From the NCBI GenBank assembly GCA_016795545.1, contig JAEUGX010000034.1, forward strand, positions 1 to 64,000: 64,000 nt of DNA, given 5' to 3'. Shown piece after piece: positions 26,510-38,904 of this stretch. Source of the stretch: Opitutaceae bacterium (GTDB lineage Bacteria > Verrucomicrobiota > Verrucomicrobiia > Opitutales > Opitutaceae). The first letter of the stretch is position 1, and the number at the start of each line of letters is the position of its first letter. A program made the translations under genes and the position numbers. Under the pieces are notes generated by a model. It was given only the letters and a program-made list of their open reading frames with translations, had not been told where the DNA came from and ran no database searches.

Positions 26510-28308
26510 GGCAAATCGAGGATGAAGGCCGAGCCGCCGTCCGCGCGCGGCTCATGGCGGAGATCGCCGCCGAGGCCCCGCGCCAGCTGGCGCGCGATGC
26601 TCAGGCCCAGTCCGGCGCCGGTCTTGCCGGCGGTGAGGGTGTTGTCGACCCGGTGGAACTTCTCGAAGATCCGCTCCCGGTGCTCGGGCGGAACGCCGGG
26701 ACCGCGGTCGAGCACGCGCACCCGGGCGCCGCCTCCCGGGCGCGGCGCGAGCTCCACGGTCACCTCGCCGCCCGCGGCCGCGTACTTCGCGGCGTTGTCG
26801 AGCAGGTTGAGCACGATCTGCTCGCAGGCGTCGCGGTCCGTCGCCACCGTCAGCGGCGCCCCGGGCAGGTCGCGCCGGAGCCGCAGCCCCGACTCCGCCA
26901 GCCGGGGCTCGTGCGTGTCGAGCAGCCGCGTCAGTTCCGCGCCCAGGTCGAGCGGCACGCGCTCGAACTGTTTCCGTCCCTGCTCGAGGCGGCTGAACTC
27001 GAGCGCGTTGCCGACCAGCCGGGCCAGCCGCTGGGTCTCGCGTCCGATCGTGCGCAGGTATTCCGCCCGCTTCTCGGCCGCCGGCACGCGGCCCAGCTCC
27101 AGCAGCTCGGCGTAGAGGCGGATGGTGGTCAGGGGGGTCTTGAACTCGTGCGACACATTGGCAACGAACGAGGTTTTCTGCGCCGCCTCGGCCTCGCTCT
27201 GCCGCGCCTGCCACATGAGCAGCGAGCCGCCGGCGAGGATGGCGACCAGCAGGATGACCGCCAGCAGCGACCCGACCGCCAGCAGTCCGGATCCGGCGGC
27301 GCCGGCCGGCGCCGCCGGCGTGTCGAGGAAGGCCACGACCTCCCAGCCGGGCAGCGACTCGCGGTTGAGCGGCAGGCGCACCACCGGCGCCGGATCCCCG
27401 CGGGGCACCAGGCCGGCCTGGTGCAGGACGCGGCCACGGTCGTCGCGCAGGGCATAACCCTCCCCCGAGCCGGTCTCGACCGGCAGCGCCGCGCCGAGCC
27501 GGGCCGCCAGGGCGGTCAGCTCGACCTCGACGCCCCGCACCTCGCCGGCCGCGGCCCGCTCGATCCAGCCGAGCAGATGCCGCCGGCCGTCCGCCGACCA
27601 GGCCGTCCAGCCCCGCCGGCCCGGCGGCAGGGGAGTCGCCGCGGCCGCCGGGGCATCGGCGAGCTTTTTTTCGTAGGAATCCGCCTCGGACGCGGCCGAC
27701 CGCGAGGCGAACTCCTTGGCTTTCGCGAAATCCTGCGCCTCGCGGCGCGCGCTCTGGATCTTGGAAACATTGGCCGAGGCCAGCTGGCGCGCCTCGCGTT
27801 CGTCATTGCGGTAGGGCGCTGCTCCGACGGCGTCCCCCACTCCCGGCCCCTGGGTCATCGCCGCGGGGGCGGCAGCCGGGGAGCGCCAGGGCGGGCTCGA
27901 TTCCAGCAGCGGGCCCAGCCTCCGCCGGAACCCGCGCGCCTCCTCATCCGCCGCCGTCGCCGGCGGAAACACGATCCGGCCATCGAGCATGCAGCGGAAG
28001 GCGCTCCGGACCAGCGGATTGGCTTTTTCCCAAGCCTGGAGCTCGGCATCCAGGCCGGCCGCCGGCATGGCCTCCAGGGTTTCCAGCAACCCGGCCTGGA
28101 AATCGCCGACCAGCAGTTCCACGTTCTCGACGATCAGTCCGGCCCGGGCGGCCACCGCCGCGCGTCGCGCCTCCGTGGCATAGGCTTCGCTTTCTGCCAG
28201 CCGGTCCCGTTCCCGCCGGAGCAGGAGCAGGGCGCCCGCCCCGACCGCCAGCGTGGGCACCAGCAGGAGCAGCCAGTAGACCAGGATGCGGCGGGAGACG
28301 GGCGACAT
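26506..28308 (-). CDS. Membrane sensor histidine kinase
   Basis: A 600-residue sensor kinase. TM1 is at about residues 8-27, followed by a large periplasmic sensor region (~30-338) of low similarity with Ala-rich helical stretches. TM2 is near 339-365. The DHp domain has 'FVANVSHEFKTPLTTIRLY' (phospho-His near residue 386). The HATPase domain has N-box 'NLLDNAAKYA', G1 'DRGPGVPPEHRERIFEKFHR' and G2 'GAGLGLSIARQLARGLGG'. All canonical residues are present. It is co-transcribed with the response regulator (4-nt overlap) and follows the VWA-domain gene by 69 nt. The ligand is unknown, and the Ala-rich periplasmic part gives no homology clue. Confidence 0.93.
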   Translation of the reverse strand: MSPVSRRILVYWLLLLVPTLAVGAGALLLLRRERDRLAESEAYATEARRAAVAARAGLIVENVELLVGDFQAGLLETLEAMPAAGLDAELQAWEKANPLVRSAFRCMLDGRIVFPPATAADEEARGFRRRLGPLLESSPPWRSPAAAPAAMTQGPGVGDAVGAAPYRNDEREARQLASANVSKIQSARREAQDFAKAKEFASRSAASEADSYEKKLADAPAAAATPLPPGRRGWTAWSADGRRHLLGWIERAAAGEVRGVEVELTALAARLGAALPVETGSGEGYALRDDRGRVLHQAGLVPRGDPAPVVRLPLNRESLPGWEVVAFLDTPAAPAGAAGSGLLAVGSLLAVILLVAILAGGSLLMWQARQSEAEAAQKTSFVANVSHEFKTPLTTIRLYAELLELGRVPAAEKRAEYLRTIGRETQRLARLVGNALEFSRLEQGRKQFERVPLDLGAELTRLLDTHEPRLAESGLRLRRDLPGAPLTVATDRDACEQIVLNLLDNAAKYAAAGGEVTVELAPRPGGGARVRVLDRGPGVPPEHRERIFEKFHRVDNTLTAGKTGAGLGLSIARQLARGLGGDLRHEPRADGGSAFILDLP

Positions 28309-28377
28309 GACGGGAGGCTAGGCGGGAGAACACCGGCAGGGCAATGCTCACCCGCGGCGGCGAAGGCGGGAGCGAGG

Positions 28378-29724
<1,347 letters not shown>

Positions 29725-30150
29725 GGGAGTGAGGTTGGGTACGCCCCATTGAACCAGAAACCCGCTTCCGGGTTGTCACCGCCGGGTCAGGAAGATGTCA
29801 GGGAATTGTCATGGACCGCCCTCCACTCCATGATCCGCGGCGGATCAGTTCCGTCGGGAGTCGGTCGAGTCAGTCGAGTTGAGAGCGGGACCCGTGAAGC
29901 GCGAAGGGACGCGAAGTCCAAATCTCCGAGCTCTCAACTCTCATCTCTCAACTCGTTTCTCCCACTCCTCCATTCGCGGCCTCGTGCTTTCCTGAGTGCC
30001 CCATCCTTTCCGTGCGGCCAATCCGGAGAGACCGTAGGGGGTCGGGCCGGGGTTGGCCGTTCCGACCTTCGACCTTGGGACCTTCAACCCCCTGGGTCCG
30101 TCGGCACCCCGCGGGCTTGTTTTCGCGCCGGAAGCGGCTAACACGGAGCC
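29725..30150. repeat. Intergenic region with inverted and degenerate tandem repeats
   Basis: A 426-bp non-coding region between divergent VWA and PilZ-like genes. It contains a perfect 11-bp inverted repeat (CGAGTTGAGAG at 29875-29885 and CTCTCAACTCG at 29945-29955). The right arm is itself part of a degenerate CTCTCAACT tandem. At about 30061-30087 there is an (ACCTTCG)-like degenerate tandem. Such low-complexity intergenic repeats are common in Verrucomicrobiota-like genomes. No ORF is supported. Confidence 0.55.
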
Positions 30151-30906
30151 GTGCTCCTCTTCCATCGCATCTTCAAATTCGAGAAGGCCAAGGTGGCGCA
30201 GATGGCCGAGCAGCGGCTCAACCAGCGCTATGCGCCGGGGGCCGCGTTCCCGCTCCAGGCGGCGGTGGAGCTCGACGGCCGGACCTGGCCGGCGAAGGTG
30301 CTTAACCTCTCCGGCAACGGCGTGGGCCTGGCCGTGCCCGGCGCCGGGCTGGCGGCCAAGGCGGGACAGGATTGCGTCGTCACCCTGACACTCGGCATGC
30401 ACCGGCAGACGATCCCGGGACGCGTGGCCCACACTCGCGCGCACGGACGCGACCTGCAGGCCGGCATCGGGCTCCGTTTCGGCGATTTCCTGGTGCAGAA
30501 GGCCTATCTCCAGCTCCTGCAGCCGGTGGCCATCGGCCAGTCGCTGCACGCGGTGCCGGCGGACCGGGTGATCCAGAACGAAACCCAGGTCATCAAGCAG
30601 GTGTTCCGGGGCGACTACGAGGCGGTGCTCACGGTCTGGCTGGAGAAGACGTTCGGCACGCCGCTGCACAGCTTCGAGTTCCAGCTGCACGACTATTTCT
30701 GCCGGGCCGACGTGAAGGCGGGCGTCCTCGACGCCTATGCCCGCGAGGAGACCGAATCCTTCAAGGGCAAGCTGACCAACCCCGTGTTCGACGCCGCCGG
30801 CGACCTGCAGGACGAGATCCGGCAGCTGATCCGCTGGATCCTGCCCAACCTCACCCCGGCGGTGCCGGACGACGTCCGGGCTTTCCTGCAGCGCTTCGCC
30901 GGTTAA
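30151..30906 (+). CDS. PilZ-like domain protein, paralog 1
   Basis: A 251-residue soluble protein with a GTG start. The N-terminal 'FHRIFKFEKAKVAQMAEQRLNQRY' contains R-x3-R, followed by beta strands and 'KVLNLSGNGVGLAV' (N-x-S-x-x-G). Together these form the PilZ c-di-GMP-binding signature. The C-terminal half is specific: 'FGDFLVQKAYLQLLQPVAIGQ', 'LHSFEFQLHDYFCR' and 'VRAFLQRFAG'-like ending. It is a clear paralog of the protein encoded at 34378-35172, aligning over its whole length. It sits convergent to gatB. The predicted role is a c-di-GMP-responsive adaptor. Ligand binding is inferred from the motif, not shown. Confidence 0.7.
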   Translation: MLLFHRIFKFEKAKVAQMAEQRLNQRYAPGAAFPLQAAVELDGRTWPAKVLNLSGNGVGLAVPGAGLAAKAGQDCVVTLTLGMHRQTIPGRVAHTRAHGRDLQAGIGLRFGDFLVQKAYLQLLQPVAIGQSLHAVPADRVIQNETQVIKQVFRGDYEAVLTVWLEKTFGTPLHSFEFQLHDYFCRADVKAGVLDAYAREETESFKGKLTNPVFDAAGDLQDEIRQLIRWILPNLTPAVPDDVRAFLQRFAG

Positions 30907-30947
30907 GGCCGCGACGGGGTCCTCCGCGCCGGCGGCCCGCGTCCGCC

Positions 30948-32390
<1,443 letters not shown>

Positions 32391-32475
32391 GGGTGCAGGG
32401 AGGCAGGGCGGCGCACCCCCTCCCGGGGCGCCGCGGAGTCGATGCGCCCGCGCGCGTTGGTCGAGCCGCCGGGAT

Positions 32476-33945
32476 TCATAACGACGGATGCCGGTCCTTC
32501 CAGGCGTGCGCCTGCTCGTAGGCGGCGGCCACGGCCAGGAGCCCGGCCTCCTGGAAGGGCTGGCCGATGATCTGCAGGCCGACGGGCAGGCCGGCCGAGG
32601 TGAAACCGCACGGGACCGAGAGGGCGGGCAGGCCGGCGAGGTTGACGCTGATCGTGTAGATGTCGGTCAGGTACATCGCCAGCGGATCGGCCGACTTCTC
32701 CCCGAGGCGGAACGCGGCGGTCGGAGAGGTCGGGGACAGCAGCGCGTCGCAGTCCTGGAAGACCCGGACGAACTCCTGCCGGATCAGCGCCCGCACCTTC
32801 TGCGCACGCAGGTAATAGGCATCGTAGTAGCCGCTGCTCAGCACGTGCGTCCCGAGGATGATGCGACGCTTGACCTCCTCGCCGAAGCCCTCCGCCCGGG
32901 ACTGGAAGTACAGGTCGACGGCGTCCTTGGCCGCGGCCGAGCGGTGGCCGTAGCGGACGCCGTCGTAGCGGGCCAGGTTCGACGAGGCCTCCGCCGTGGC
33001 GATCAGGTAGTAGACGGCGATCGCGTACTCCGCCGCGAGCGGCAGCGACACCTCGCGGATCTCGCAGCCGCGGCTCCGGTAGAACGCGATGGCGGACTGC
33101 ACCGCGGCGCCGACCTCCGGATCGAGCCCGGCGCCGAAGAACTCGCGCGGCACCCCCAGGCGCCAGGGTCCCCGCCGGACCGCCAGTTCCGCGCCGTAGT
33201 CGGGCACCTCGGCCCGGAGGGAGGTAGAGTCCCGCGGATCGTGACCGGCGATGGCGCCCAGCAGGAGCGCGACGTCGGCCACCGAGCGGCCCATCGGGCC
33301 GATCTGGTCGAGGGACGAGGCGTAGGCGGCCAGGCCGTAGCGCGACACCAGCCCGTACGTCGGCTTCAGGCCCACGATCCCGCAGAGGGCCGCGGGCTGG
33401 CGGATGGAGCCGCCGGTGTCCGATCCGAGCGCAAGCGGCAGTTCGCCCGCCGCCACCGCGGCGGCGGCGCCCCCCGAGCTGCCGCCCGGCACGCGCGTCA
33501 GGTCCCACGGGTTGGCGGTCGGACCGAACGCGGAATTCTCGGTGGACGAGCCCATCGCGAACTCGTCCAGGTTCAGCCGGCCGAGCAGGATCGCGCCCGC
33601 GGCCTTGAGCTTCGCGGCGACGGTGGCGTCGTACGGGGAGACGTAATTCGCCAGCATCCGGCTCGAGCACGTCAGCGGCTGGCCCTGCACGGCGATCACG
33701 TCCTTCAGTCCGACGGGAATACCGTCGAGCGGCCCCCGCGCCCGGCCCGCGGCGCGGCGGGCGTCGGACTCGCGGGCCTGCGCCAGCGCCCCGGGCTCGT
33801 CGAACGAGTTGCAGGCCCGGACGCGGCCCTCGACCGACCGGATGCGCGCGAGGCAGGCCTGGGTCAGCTCGACCGACGACAGACGCCCGCCCGCCAGCGC
33901 GGCGGCGAGTTCCTGGACGGAAGAGAAGAGATGCGCGGACGACAT
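32476..33945 (-). CDS. gatA: Aspartyl/glutamyl-tRNA amidotransferase subunit A
   Basis: The amidase subunit of GatCAB that releases ammonia from glutamine, 489 residues from ATG 33945. The amidase signature Ser-cisSer-Lys triad is intact: Lys81 in 'DGIPVGLKDVIAVQG', the Gly/Ser-rich 'VPGGSSGGAAAAVAAG', and the nucleophile region 'LGSDTGGSIRQPAALCGIVGLKPTYG'. It starts 14 nt after the gatC stop. Presence of GatCAB implies that the organism lacks direct GlnRS and/or AsnRS charging, or uses both routes. Confidence 0.97.
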   Translation of the reverse strand: MSSAHLFSSVQELAAALAGGRLSSVELTQACLARIRSVEGRVRACNSFDEPGALAQARESDARRAAGRARGPLDGIPVGLKDVIAVQGQPLTCSSRMLANYVSPYDATVAAKLKAAGAILLGRLNLDEFAMGSSTENSAFGPTANPWDLTRVPGGSSGGAAAAVAAGELPLALGSDTGGSIRQPAALCGIVGLKPTYGLVSRYGLAAYASSLDQIGPMGRSVADVALLLGAIAGHDPRDSTSLRAEVPDYGAELAVRRGPWRLGVPREFFGAGLDPEVGAAVQSAIAFYRSRGCEIREVSLPLAAEYAIAVYYLIATAEASSNLARYDGVRYGHRSAAAKDAVDLYFQSRAEGFGEEVKRRIILGTHVLSSGYYDAYYLRAQKVRALIRQEFVRVFQDCDALLSPTSPTAAFRLGEKSADPLAMYLTDIYTISVNLAGLPALSVPCGFTSAGLPVGLQIIGQPFQEAGLLAVAAAYEQAHAWKDRHPSL

Positions 33946-33959
33946 GGGGTGGCCGCGGG

Positions 33960-34250
33960 TTACTCGACGACCTTCGGCACCACGATCATGTGCTGCCGCT
34001 GGGCGGGCGCGTTCCGGAGCGCCTCCTCGACCGGCAGGCCGGCCCGGGCGGCGTCGGCCTCCCACACGTTGTAGACCGGCGACGCATGCGCCATGGGCTC
34101 GACGCCCGTGACGTCAACCTGCTTGAGCTTCTCCACGTACTGCAGGATGTCGCCCAGCTGCCGGGCGAACTTCTCCTTCTCGGCCGCGGTGAGCGCGAGG
34201 CGCGCCAGGTTGGCGACATAGTCAATGTTCAGGTCGGAATTCGAGCTCAT
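33960..34250 (-). CDS. gatC: Aspartyl/glutamyl-tRNA amidotransferase subunit C
   Basis: The small structural subunit (96 residues) that wraps around the GatA-GatB interface. From ATG 34250 it shows the family pattern: N-terminal helix 'LNIDYVANLARLALTAAEKEKFARQL', 'ILQYVEKLKQVDVTGVEPM', and C-terminal 'RQHMIVVPKVVE'. It is the first gene of the gatCAB operon. The divergent PilZ-like paralog 2 begins 127 bp away, so the operon promoter must lie in that gap. Confidence 0.95.
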   Translation of the reverse strand: MSSNSDLNIDYVANLARLALTAAEKEKFARQLGDILQYVEKLKQVDVTGVEPMAHASPVYNVWEADAARAGLPVEEALRNAPAQRQHMIVVPKVVE

Positions 34251-34377
34251 GAAGGCACGCGTTGCAGCCCCCGAAACAGGCGGCCGAACGGGCGGTTGGC
34301 AATCGGCAAAACACCCGGCCCGCCCGACGGCGCGAGCGAGCTTGAACCCGTCGCCGACCCGGTTAGGTTCGGGTTCA

Positions 34378-35172
34378 GTGGTATTCTTCAAACGTATCCT
34401 CAACTTCAAGGACGGCGGCGCCAAGGACGACAAGCGCGGCAATGCCCGTTACCCCATCGGGGCCGCGTTTCCGATCAAGGCCAAGATCACGCTCGCCGGG
34501 CGGGACGCCGAGGGCAACCCCCGGCCTCCCGAGGACAAGTCGGAGATCGACTGGGGCGGGCAGCTGATCGAGCTCTCCAGCACCGGCGCGAGCATCCGGC
34601 TCCACCCCTCCGCCGTCGCCGGGCGGGGCGAGAACTGCTGCCTGAAGCTGGAGCTGGACCATAAGCTCTTCGAGATCGACGGCTCGGTAGCGCATTACCG
34701 TTCCAACAAGCAGTACGCCACGTGCGGCATCCTGCTGAAATTCCCCGATTTCCAGACCCAGAAGGCCTACCGCCAGCTGATGGAGCCGATCATCATCGGC
34801 AACACCTTCCAGCCGGTGCCGGCCAAGGAGGTGAAGCAGGACGCGCCCGGGCTGGTGAAGGAGGTCTATGCCGGCGAGGAAACGAACCAGCTGACGGTCT
34901 GGCGCAACGAGACCGGAGGCCAGCTGGAGTATTTCGAGCTGATCGTGCACGACTACTACGTGCGCGGCACGGCCCAGACCGCGGAGCTGTCGATCGGCTA
35001 CCGCGACGGCGCGCGCGTCGGCAAGCGCGTCTCGACCCCGTCGATCCCCATCGCCCTGCCTCCGGCGCCGACCGCGGAGGTCCGCCAGCTCTTCCAGTGG
35101 GTCGTGCAGAACCTCACCGCCAAGCACGTGCCCGCCGAGGTGCGCGCCTTCCTGGAGAAATTCGCCGCCTGA
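34378..35172 (+). CDS. PilZ-like domain protein, paralog 2
   Basis: A 264-residue soluble protein with a GTG start at 34378, chosen because the resulting N-terminus (VVFFKRILNFKDG) matches paralog 1 (VLLFHRIFKFEKA). R-x3-R is present as RGNAR and the S-x-x-G element as 'ELSSTGASIRL', with the leading D/N replaced by Glu. The shared C-terminal module has 'FPDFQTQKAYRQLMEPIIIGN', 'LTVWRNETGG', 'FELIVHDYYVR', 'LFQWVVQNLTAKHVPAEVRA' and the terminal 'FLEKFAA'. It has a ~15-residue insertion after the first strands relative to paralog 1. It is divergent from gatC. A PilZ role is probable; the altered motif makes c-di-GMP binding less certain. Confidence 0.65.
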   Translation: MVFFKRILNFKDGGAKDDKRGNARYPIGAAFPIKAKITLAGRDAEGNPRPPEDKSEIDWGGQLIELSSTGASIRLHPSAVAGRGENCCLKLELDHKLFEIDGSVAHYRSNKQYATCGILLKFPDFQTQKAYRQLMEPIIIGNTFQPVPAKEVKQDAPGLVKEVYAGEETNQLTVWRNETGGQLEYFELIVHDYYVRGTAQTAELSIGYRDGARVGKRVSTPSIPIALPPAPTAEVRQLFQWVVQNLTAKHVPAEVRAFLEKFAA

Positions 35173-35224
35173 GCCGGAAGGTCAGGCGGGCGAAAGCCGG
35201 AAGGCGGAAGGTCGGGACGCCCGG

Positions 35225-37684
35225 CTAAGAGCGGACGACGATGGAGCCGTCCGCGGCGATCTCCTGCTGGATTTTGGCGAAGGCGGCGTTGACTTCCTGG
35301 TCGGTGAGCGTGCGTTCGCCGGAGCGGAACGACAGCGCGAAGGCCAGGCTCTTCTTGTCGGCGGGGAGCCCCTGCCCCCGGTAGACGTCGAACACCTCGA
35401 CCGCCTCCACCCGGAACGCCGCCGTGGCCTGCGCCTCGGCGACCGCCACGAGCCGGGCGCGCACGTCGCTGGCCGGCCGGGCCGCGTCGACCACGAGCGC
35501 GAGGTCGCGCAGCGCGGCGGGGAACAGGCTGAAGGGGCGGTAGCGCCGCCGGCCGGCCGCGCCCGTGAGCCGCTGCGGGAGGATGGCGATGACGCCGGCC
35601 CAGACCTTGCCCTCGATGCCGAGGGCGCGGATCATCGCCAGGTTCATGAGCCCGAAGCGCGCGGTCCAGCCGTCGCGCATCTCGCCCGCGGCCGCCGAAT
35701 GCCCCTCCTGCCAGCCCCAGAAGGAACCGCGCACGGGCGCCAGGTCGGCGTCGGCCAGCTCCAGCCCCGCCTGCCGCGCGAGGACGGCGACCTGGCGCTT
35801 CACCGAGTAGAAATCGGGCTCGGGCCGGCCCAGCCAGGCGCGCTCCTTGGGCTGGTGGCAGATCACGAAGCCCGCGGCGACGCATTCCTGGACGGTCCCG
35901 CCGAGTTCCATGAAGACGCGGCCGGTCTCGAAGAGCCGCGCCGCCGGCACGCCGCGCGACTGGTTCAGGCGCAGCGAATCGAGGATGCCCAGCACGAGCG
36001 TCGGGCGCAGGTGCGACTGGTCGTCGACGAACGGATTCGCCAGCGCCAGCTCCTCGGCGGCGGCCTGCGAGACCCAGGTGGTCAGTTCGCGCTGCGAGCG
36101 GAGCGTGTAGTTCACCACCTCGTGGAAATGCTGCCCCACCAGGTACTCGGCCGCGCGGCGATTGAAGACGGCGACCGGGTCGTCGTCGCCGTCGGCCAGC
36201 GCGGGCCCGACGCAGGGGGCCGCCGGCACCCGGTCGGTCCCGTGGATGCGCAGCACCTCCTCCACCAGGTCGATGGGCCGGTCGAGGTCGGTGCGGTAGC
36301 TGGGAATGCTCACGGTCCACGTCGGCCCGCCCCGCCGGTCCTCGCTCTCGCCGACGATGGCGAGGTTGAGCGACTGGAGCGCCTCGCGCATGTCCTCGTC
36401 GCTGATGTGGAAGCCCAGCCGCTCCCGGATGAACGCGGGCCCCACCTGGATCTCCCGGCTCCACGGCCGGTCGCCGCCGACCTGGAAGGACGGGCCGACG
36501 ACGGTGCCGCCGGCCGTCTCCAGGATCAGGTCGATGGCCCGGTAGGCGGCCTCCCGCGTGCCGTGCGGATCGACGCCGCGCTCGAAGCGGTAGGAGGAAT
36601 CGGAGGCGAGCCCGAGCCGGCGCGAGGTCGCGCGGATGGACTGCGGGCGGAAATAGGCGGCCTCCAGCACGATGTCGGTCGTCGTCTCGTCCACGCCCGC
36701 GTCCAGCCCGCCCATGATGCCGGCCACGACCAGCGGGCGCGTCTCGTCCGCGATCACCAGCATGCTGGCATTGAGCTCGCGTTCCTTGCCGTCGAGCGTG
36801 GTCAGCCTCTCGCCGTCGCCGGCGCGGCGGACCACGAGCTTCCGGCCGCCGAGCTTGCGGGCGTCGAACACGTGCAGCGGCTGCCCGAGCTCGAGCATCA
36901 CGTAGTTGCCCACGTCGACCAGATTGTTGATCGGCCGCAGGCCGACGGCGCGCAGCCGCTCCTGGAGCCAGGCGGGGCTGGGCCCGACCTTGACGCCGGC
37001 CACCGCGATGCCGACGTAGAGCGGGCAGTCCTCGGGCGCCTGCACGGAAATGTCCGCCAGGAGGTCCGGGCGCGACCCGCGGGTCTCGCCGCGGAACCTG
37101 ATCTCGGGAAACCGGATGTCGTAACGGAGCCAGGCCGCCAGCTCGCGAGCCAGGCCGAGGTGGCACAGGACGTCGGGCCGGTTGGGGGTGACCTCGATGT
37201 CGAAGATGACGTCGCCCTCGGGCAGCACCTCGTGCAGCGGCGCGCCGACCGGCGCCGCCGGGTCGAGGATGAGCAGGCCCGCGTGCTCGCCGCCGAGGCC
37301 CAGCTCGTCCGGGGCGCACATCATGCCATCGGACTGCTGCCCGCGGATCTTGGACTGCTTGATGTGGAAATCGCCGGGCAGCACCGCCCCGGGCAGCGCC
37401 ACCGGCACGCGGTGGCCCGGGTCGCAGTTGTGGGCGCCGCAGACGATGGTGCGGACCCCGCCGTGCGCGGGCCCGACGTCCACCGTGCAGACGGAGAGCT
37501 TGTCGGCGTTGGGATGCTTGGCGCGGGTCTTGATCTCGCCGACCACCACGTGCTCCAGGGGCGTGAAGCGGGTGTCGACCACGCCCTCGACCTCGAAGCC
37601 GAGGAACGTGATGGCGCGCTGCAGCTCCTCCGCGGACGCGTAGAGCCGGACGTATTGCTTGAGCCAGTTGCGGGAAAGTTTCAT
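35225..37684 (-). CDS. pheT: Phenylalanyl-tRNA synthetase beta subunit
   Basis: The large subunit of the (alpha-beta)2 PheRS, which charges tRNA-Phe and edits Tyr; 819 residues from ATG 37684, usual bacterial length. Domains in order are: an N-terminal segment and EMAP-like tRNA-binding OB fold (~40-155, with 'EHVVVGEIKTRAKHPNADKL' and 'SDGMMCAPDELGL'); B3/B4 editing domain (~205-385, 'GRKLVVRRAGDGERLTTLDG'); B5 domain; the catalytic-like core ('IHGTDRVPAAP' and 'FNRRAAEYLVGQHFHEVVNY'); and the C-terminal FDX-ACB anticodon-binding domain ending 'AFAKIQQEIAADGSIVVRS'. It lies 83 nt downstream of pheS. Confidence 0.97.
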   Translation of the reverse strand: MKLSRNWLKQYVRLYASAEELQRAITFLGFEVEGVVDTRFTPLEHVVVGEIKTRAKHPNADKLSVCTVDVGPAHGGVRTIVCGAHNCDPGHRVPVALPGAVLPGDFHIKQSKIRGQQSDGMMCAPDELGLGGEHAGLLILDPAAPVGAPLHEVLPEGDVIFDIEVTPNRPDVLCHLGLARELAAWLRYDIRFPEIRFRGETRGSRPDLLADISVQAPEDCPLYVGIAVAGVKVGPSPAWLQERLRAVGLRPINNLVDVGNYVMLELGQPLHVFDARKLGGRKLVVRRAGDGERLTTLDGKERELNASMLVIADETRPLVVAGIMGGLDAGVDETTTDIVLEAAYFRPQSIRATSRRLGLASDSSYRFERGVDPHGTREAAYRAIDLILETAGGTVVGPSFQVGGDRPWSREIQVGPAFIRERLGFHISDEDMREALQSLNLAIVGESEDRRGGPTWTVSIPSYRTDLDRPIDLVEEVLRIHGTDRVPAAPCVGPALADGDDDPVAVFNRRAAEYLVGQHFHEVVNYTLRSQRELTTWVSQAAAEELALANPFVDDQSHLRPTLVLGILDSLRLNQSRGVPAARLFETGRVFMELGGTVQECVAAGFVICHQPKERAWLGRPEPDFYSVKRQVAVLARQAGLELADADLAPVRGSFWGWQEGHSAAAGEMRDGWTARFGLMNLAMIRALGIEGKVWAGVIAILPQRLTGAAGRRRYRPFSLFPAALRDLALVVDAARPASDVRARLVAVAEAQATAAFRVEAVEVFDVYRGQGLPADKKSLAFALSFRSGERTLTDQEVNAAFAKIQQEIAADGSIVVRS

Positions 37685-37767
37685 GACAAAGGTAAGGGGG
37701 CGGCAGTTTCCGAACGGACCGGAGTCGGGGCGGGAGGGGCGCGGCGCCTTGCTCGGCGGGAGGCGCC

Positions 37768-38811
37768 TCAGGCGAACTGCCGGAGGAAACGCAGGTCGTT
37801 CTGGTAGAAGTAGCGGATGTCGTCGATGCCGTAGAGCAGCATCGCCAGGCGCTCGAGGCCCATGCCGAACGCGTAGCCGGACCAGACCGCGGGGTCGTAG
37901 CCCACGCCCTCGAAGACGGCGGGGTCGACCATGCCGCAGCCGCCGATCTCGATCCACTCCTTGTTCACCTTGGGCAGGTGCTGCGCGGAGAGGTCGACCT
38001 CGAAGCTGGGCTCGGTGTAGCCGAAGTAGTGCGGGCGGAAGCGGGTCTTCGTGTCCTTGCCGAGCAGCGACGCGAAGACGTAGTCGAGCAGGGCCTTGAG
38101 GTCGCGCACCGTGACGTCGCGGTCGACGTACAGGCACTCGATCTGGTGGAAGTTCGCGCTGTGCGTGGCGTCGCTCGTGTCGCGGCGGTAGACGCGGCCC
38201 GGCGACACGATGCGGATGGGCGGCTCGCCCTTGAGCATCGTGCGGATCTGGACCGAGGAGGTGTGGGTGCGGAGCAGGTAGCGCTCGTCCGGCACCTTCT
38301 TCGTGACGTTGCCGAAGCGGGCCCGCTCCGGGAAATAGAAGGTGTCCTGCGCGTCGCGGGCCGGATGATCGGCGGGCGTGTTGAGCGCGTCGAAGCAGTA
38401 GTACTCGGTCTCCACCTCGGGACCCTCGACCACGGAGAAGCCCGCCTTGCGCAGGATCCGGCACATCTCCTCGCGCACGAGCGTCAGCGGGTGGTAGGAG
38501 CCGGGGCCGGCGTCGGGCGACGGCAGCGTCGGATCGATGGCCGGCCCGAGCTGCGCCGCGATCTCGGCCTCGCCGATGCGCGCCAGCGCGGCGTCGAGCT
38601 CGGCCTGGAGCCGGGCCTTGGCCTCATTGACCAGCTTGCCGACGGCGGGGCGCTGTTCCTTCGGCACGGTCCCCATCTGTTTCATGAGGGCGGTGAAGGC
38701 GCCGTTGGGCCCGACATAACGGGCCTTGGCCGCCTCGAAATCGGCGCGCGCCGTGAGCGCGGCGAGTTCGGTCCGGGCCTGGGCGAGCAGGGCGTTGAGC
38801 GTGTCTTGCAT
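37768..38811 (-). CDS. pheS: Phenylalanyl-tRNA synthetase alpha subunit
   Basis: The catalytic subunit of PheRS, 347 residues. An N-terminal coiled-coil helical hairpin (~1-85) is followed by the class II catalytic core. Motif 2 region 'LLRTHTSSVQIRTM' and 'GRVYRRDTSDATHSANFHQIECLYVDRDVT' are visible, and the C-terminal motif 3 is 'AFGMGLERLAMLLYGIDDIRYF'. The sequence ends at 'NDLRFLRQFA', as in canonical PheS. It precedes pheT on the same strand and follows rplT across a 178-bp gap that contains a factor-independent terminator. Confidence 0.97.
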   Translation of the reverse strand: MQDTLNALLAQARTELAALTARADFEAAKARYVGPNGAFTALMKQMGTVPKEQRPAVGKLVNEAKARLQAELDAALARIGEAEIAAQLGPAIDPTLPSPDAGPGSYHPLTLVREEMCRILRKAGFSVVEGPEVETEYYCFDALNTPADHPARDAQDTFYFPERARFGNVTKKVPDERYLLRTHTSSVQIRTMLKGEPPIRIVSPGRVYRRDTSDATHSANFHQIECLYVDRDVTVRDLKALLDYVFASLLGKDTKTRFRPHYFGYTEPSFEVDLSAQHLPKVNKEWIEIGGCGMVDPAVFEGVGYDPAVWSGYAFGMGLERLAMLLYGIDDIRYFYQNDLRFLRQFA

Positions 38812-38904
38812 GGTGGATTCGGTTGCCCGCGCATCCCGCGCGACGCGCGCCCGGTCGGAGGGAGCGAGGCGGCGCGGGAGTTGGCGGAAGCGGCAGGCGG
38901 AAAT

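Noticed and set aside
35699..37807. 702-codon plus-strand open frame
   Set aside because: Antisense to pheT, which is complete and canonical.
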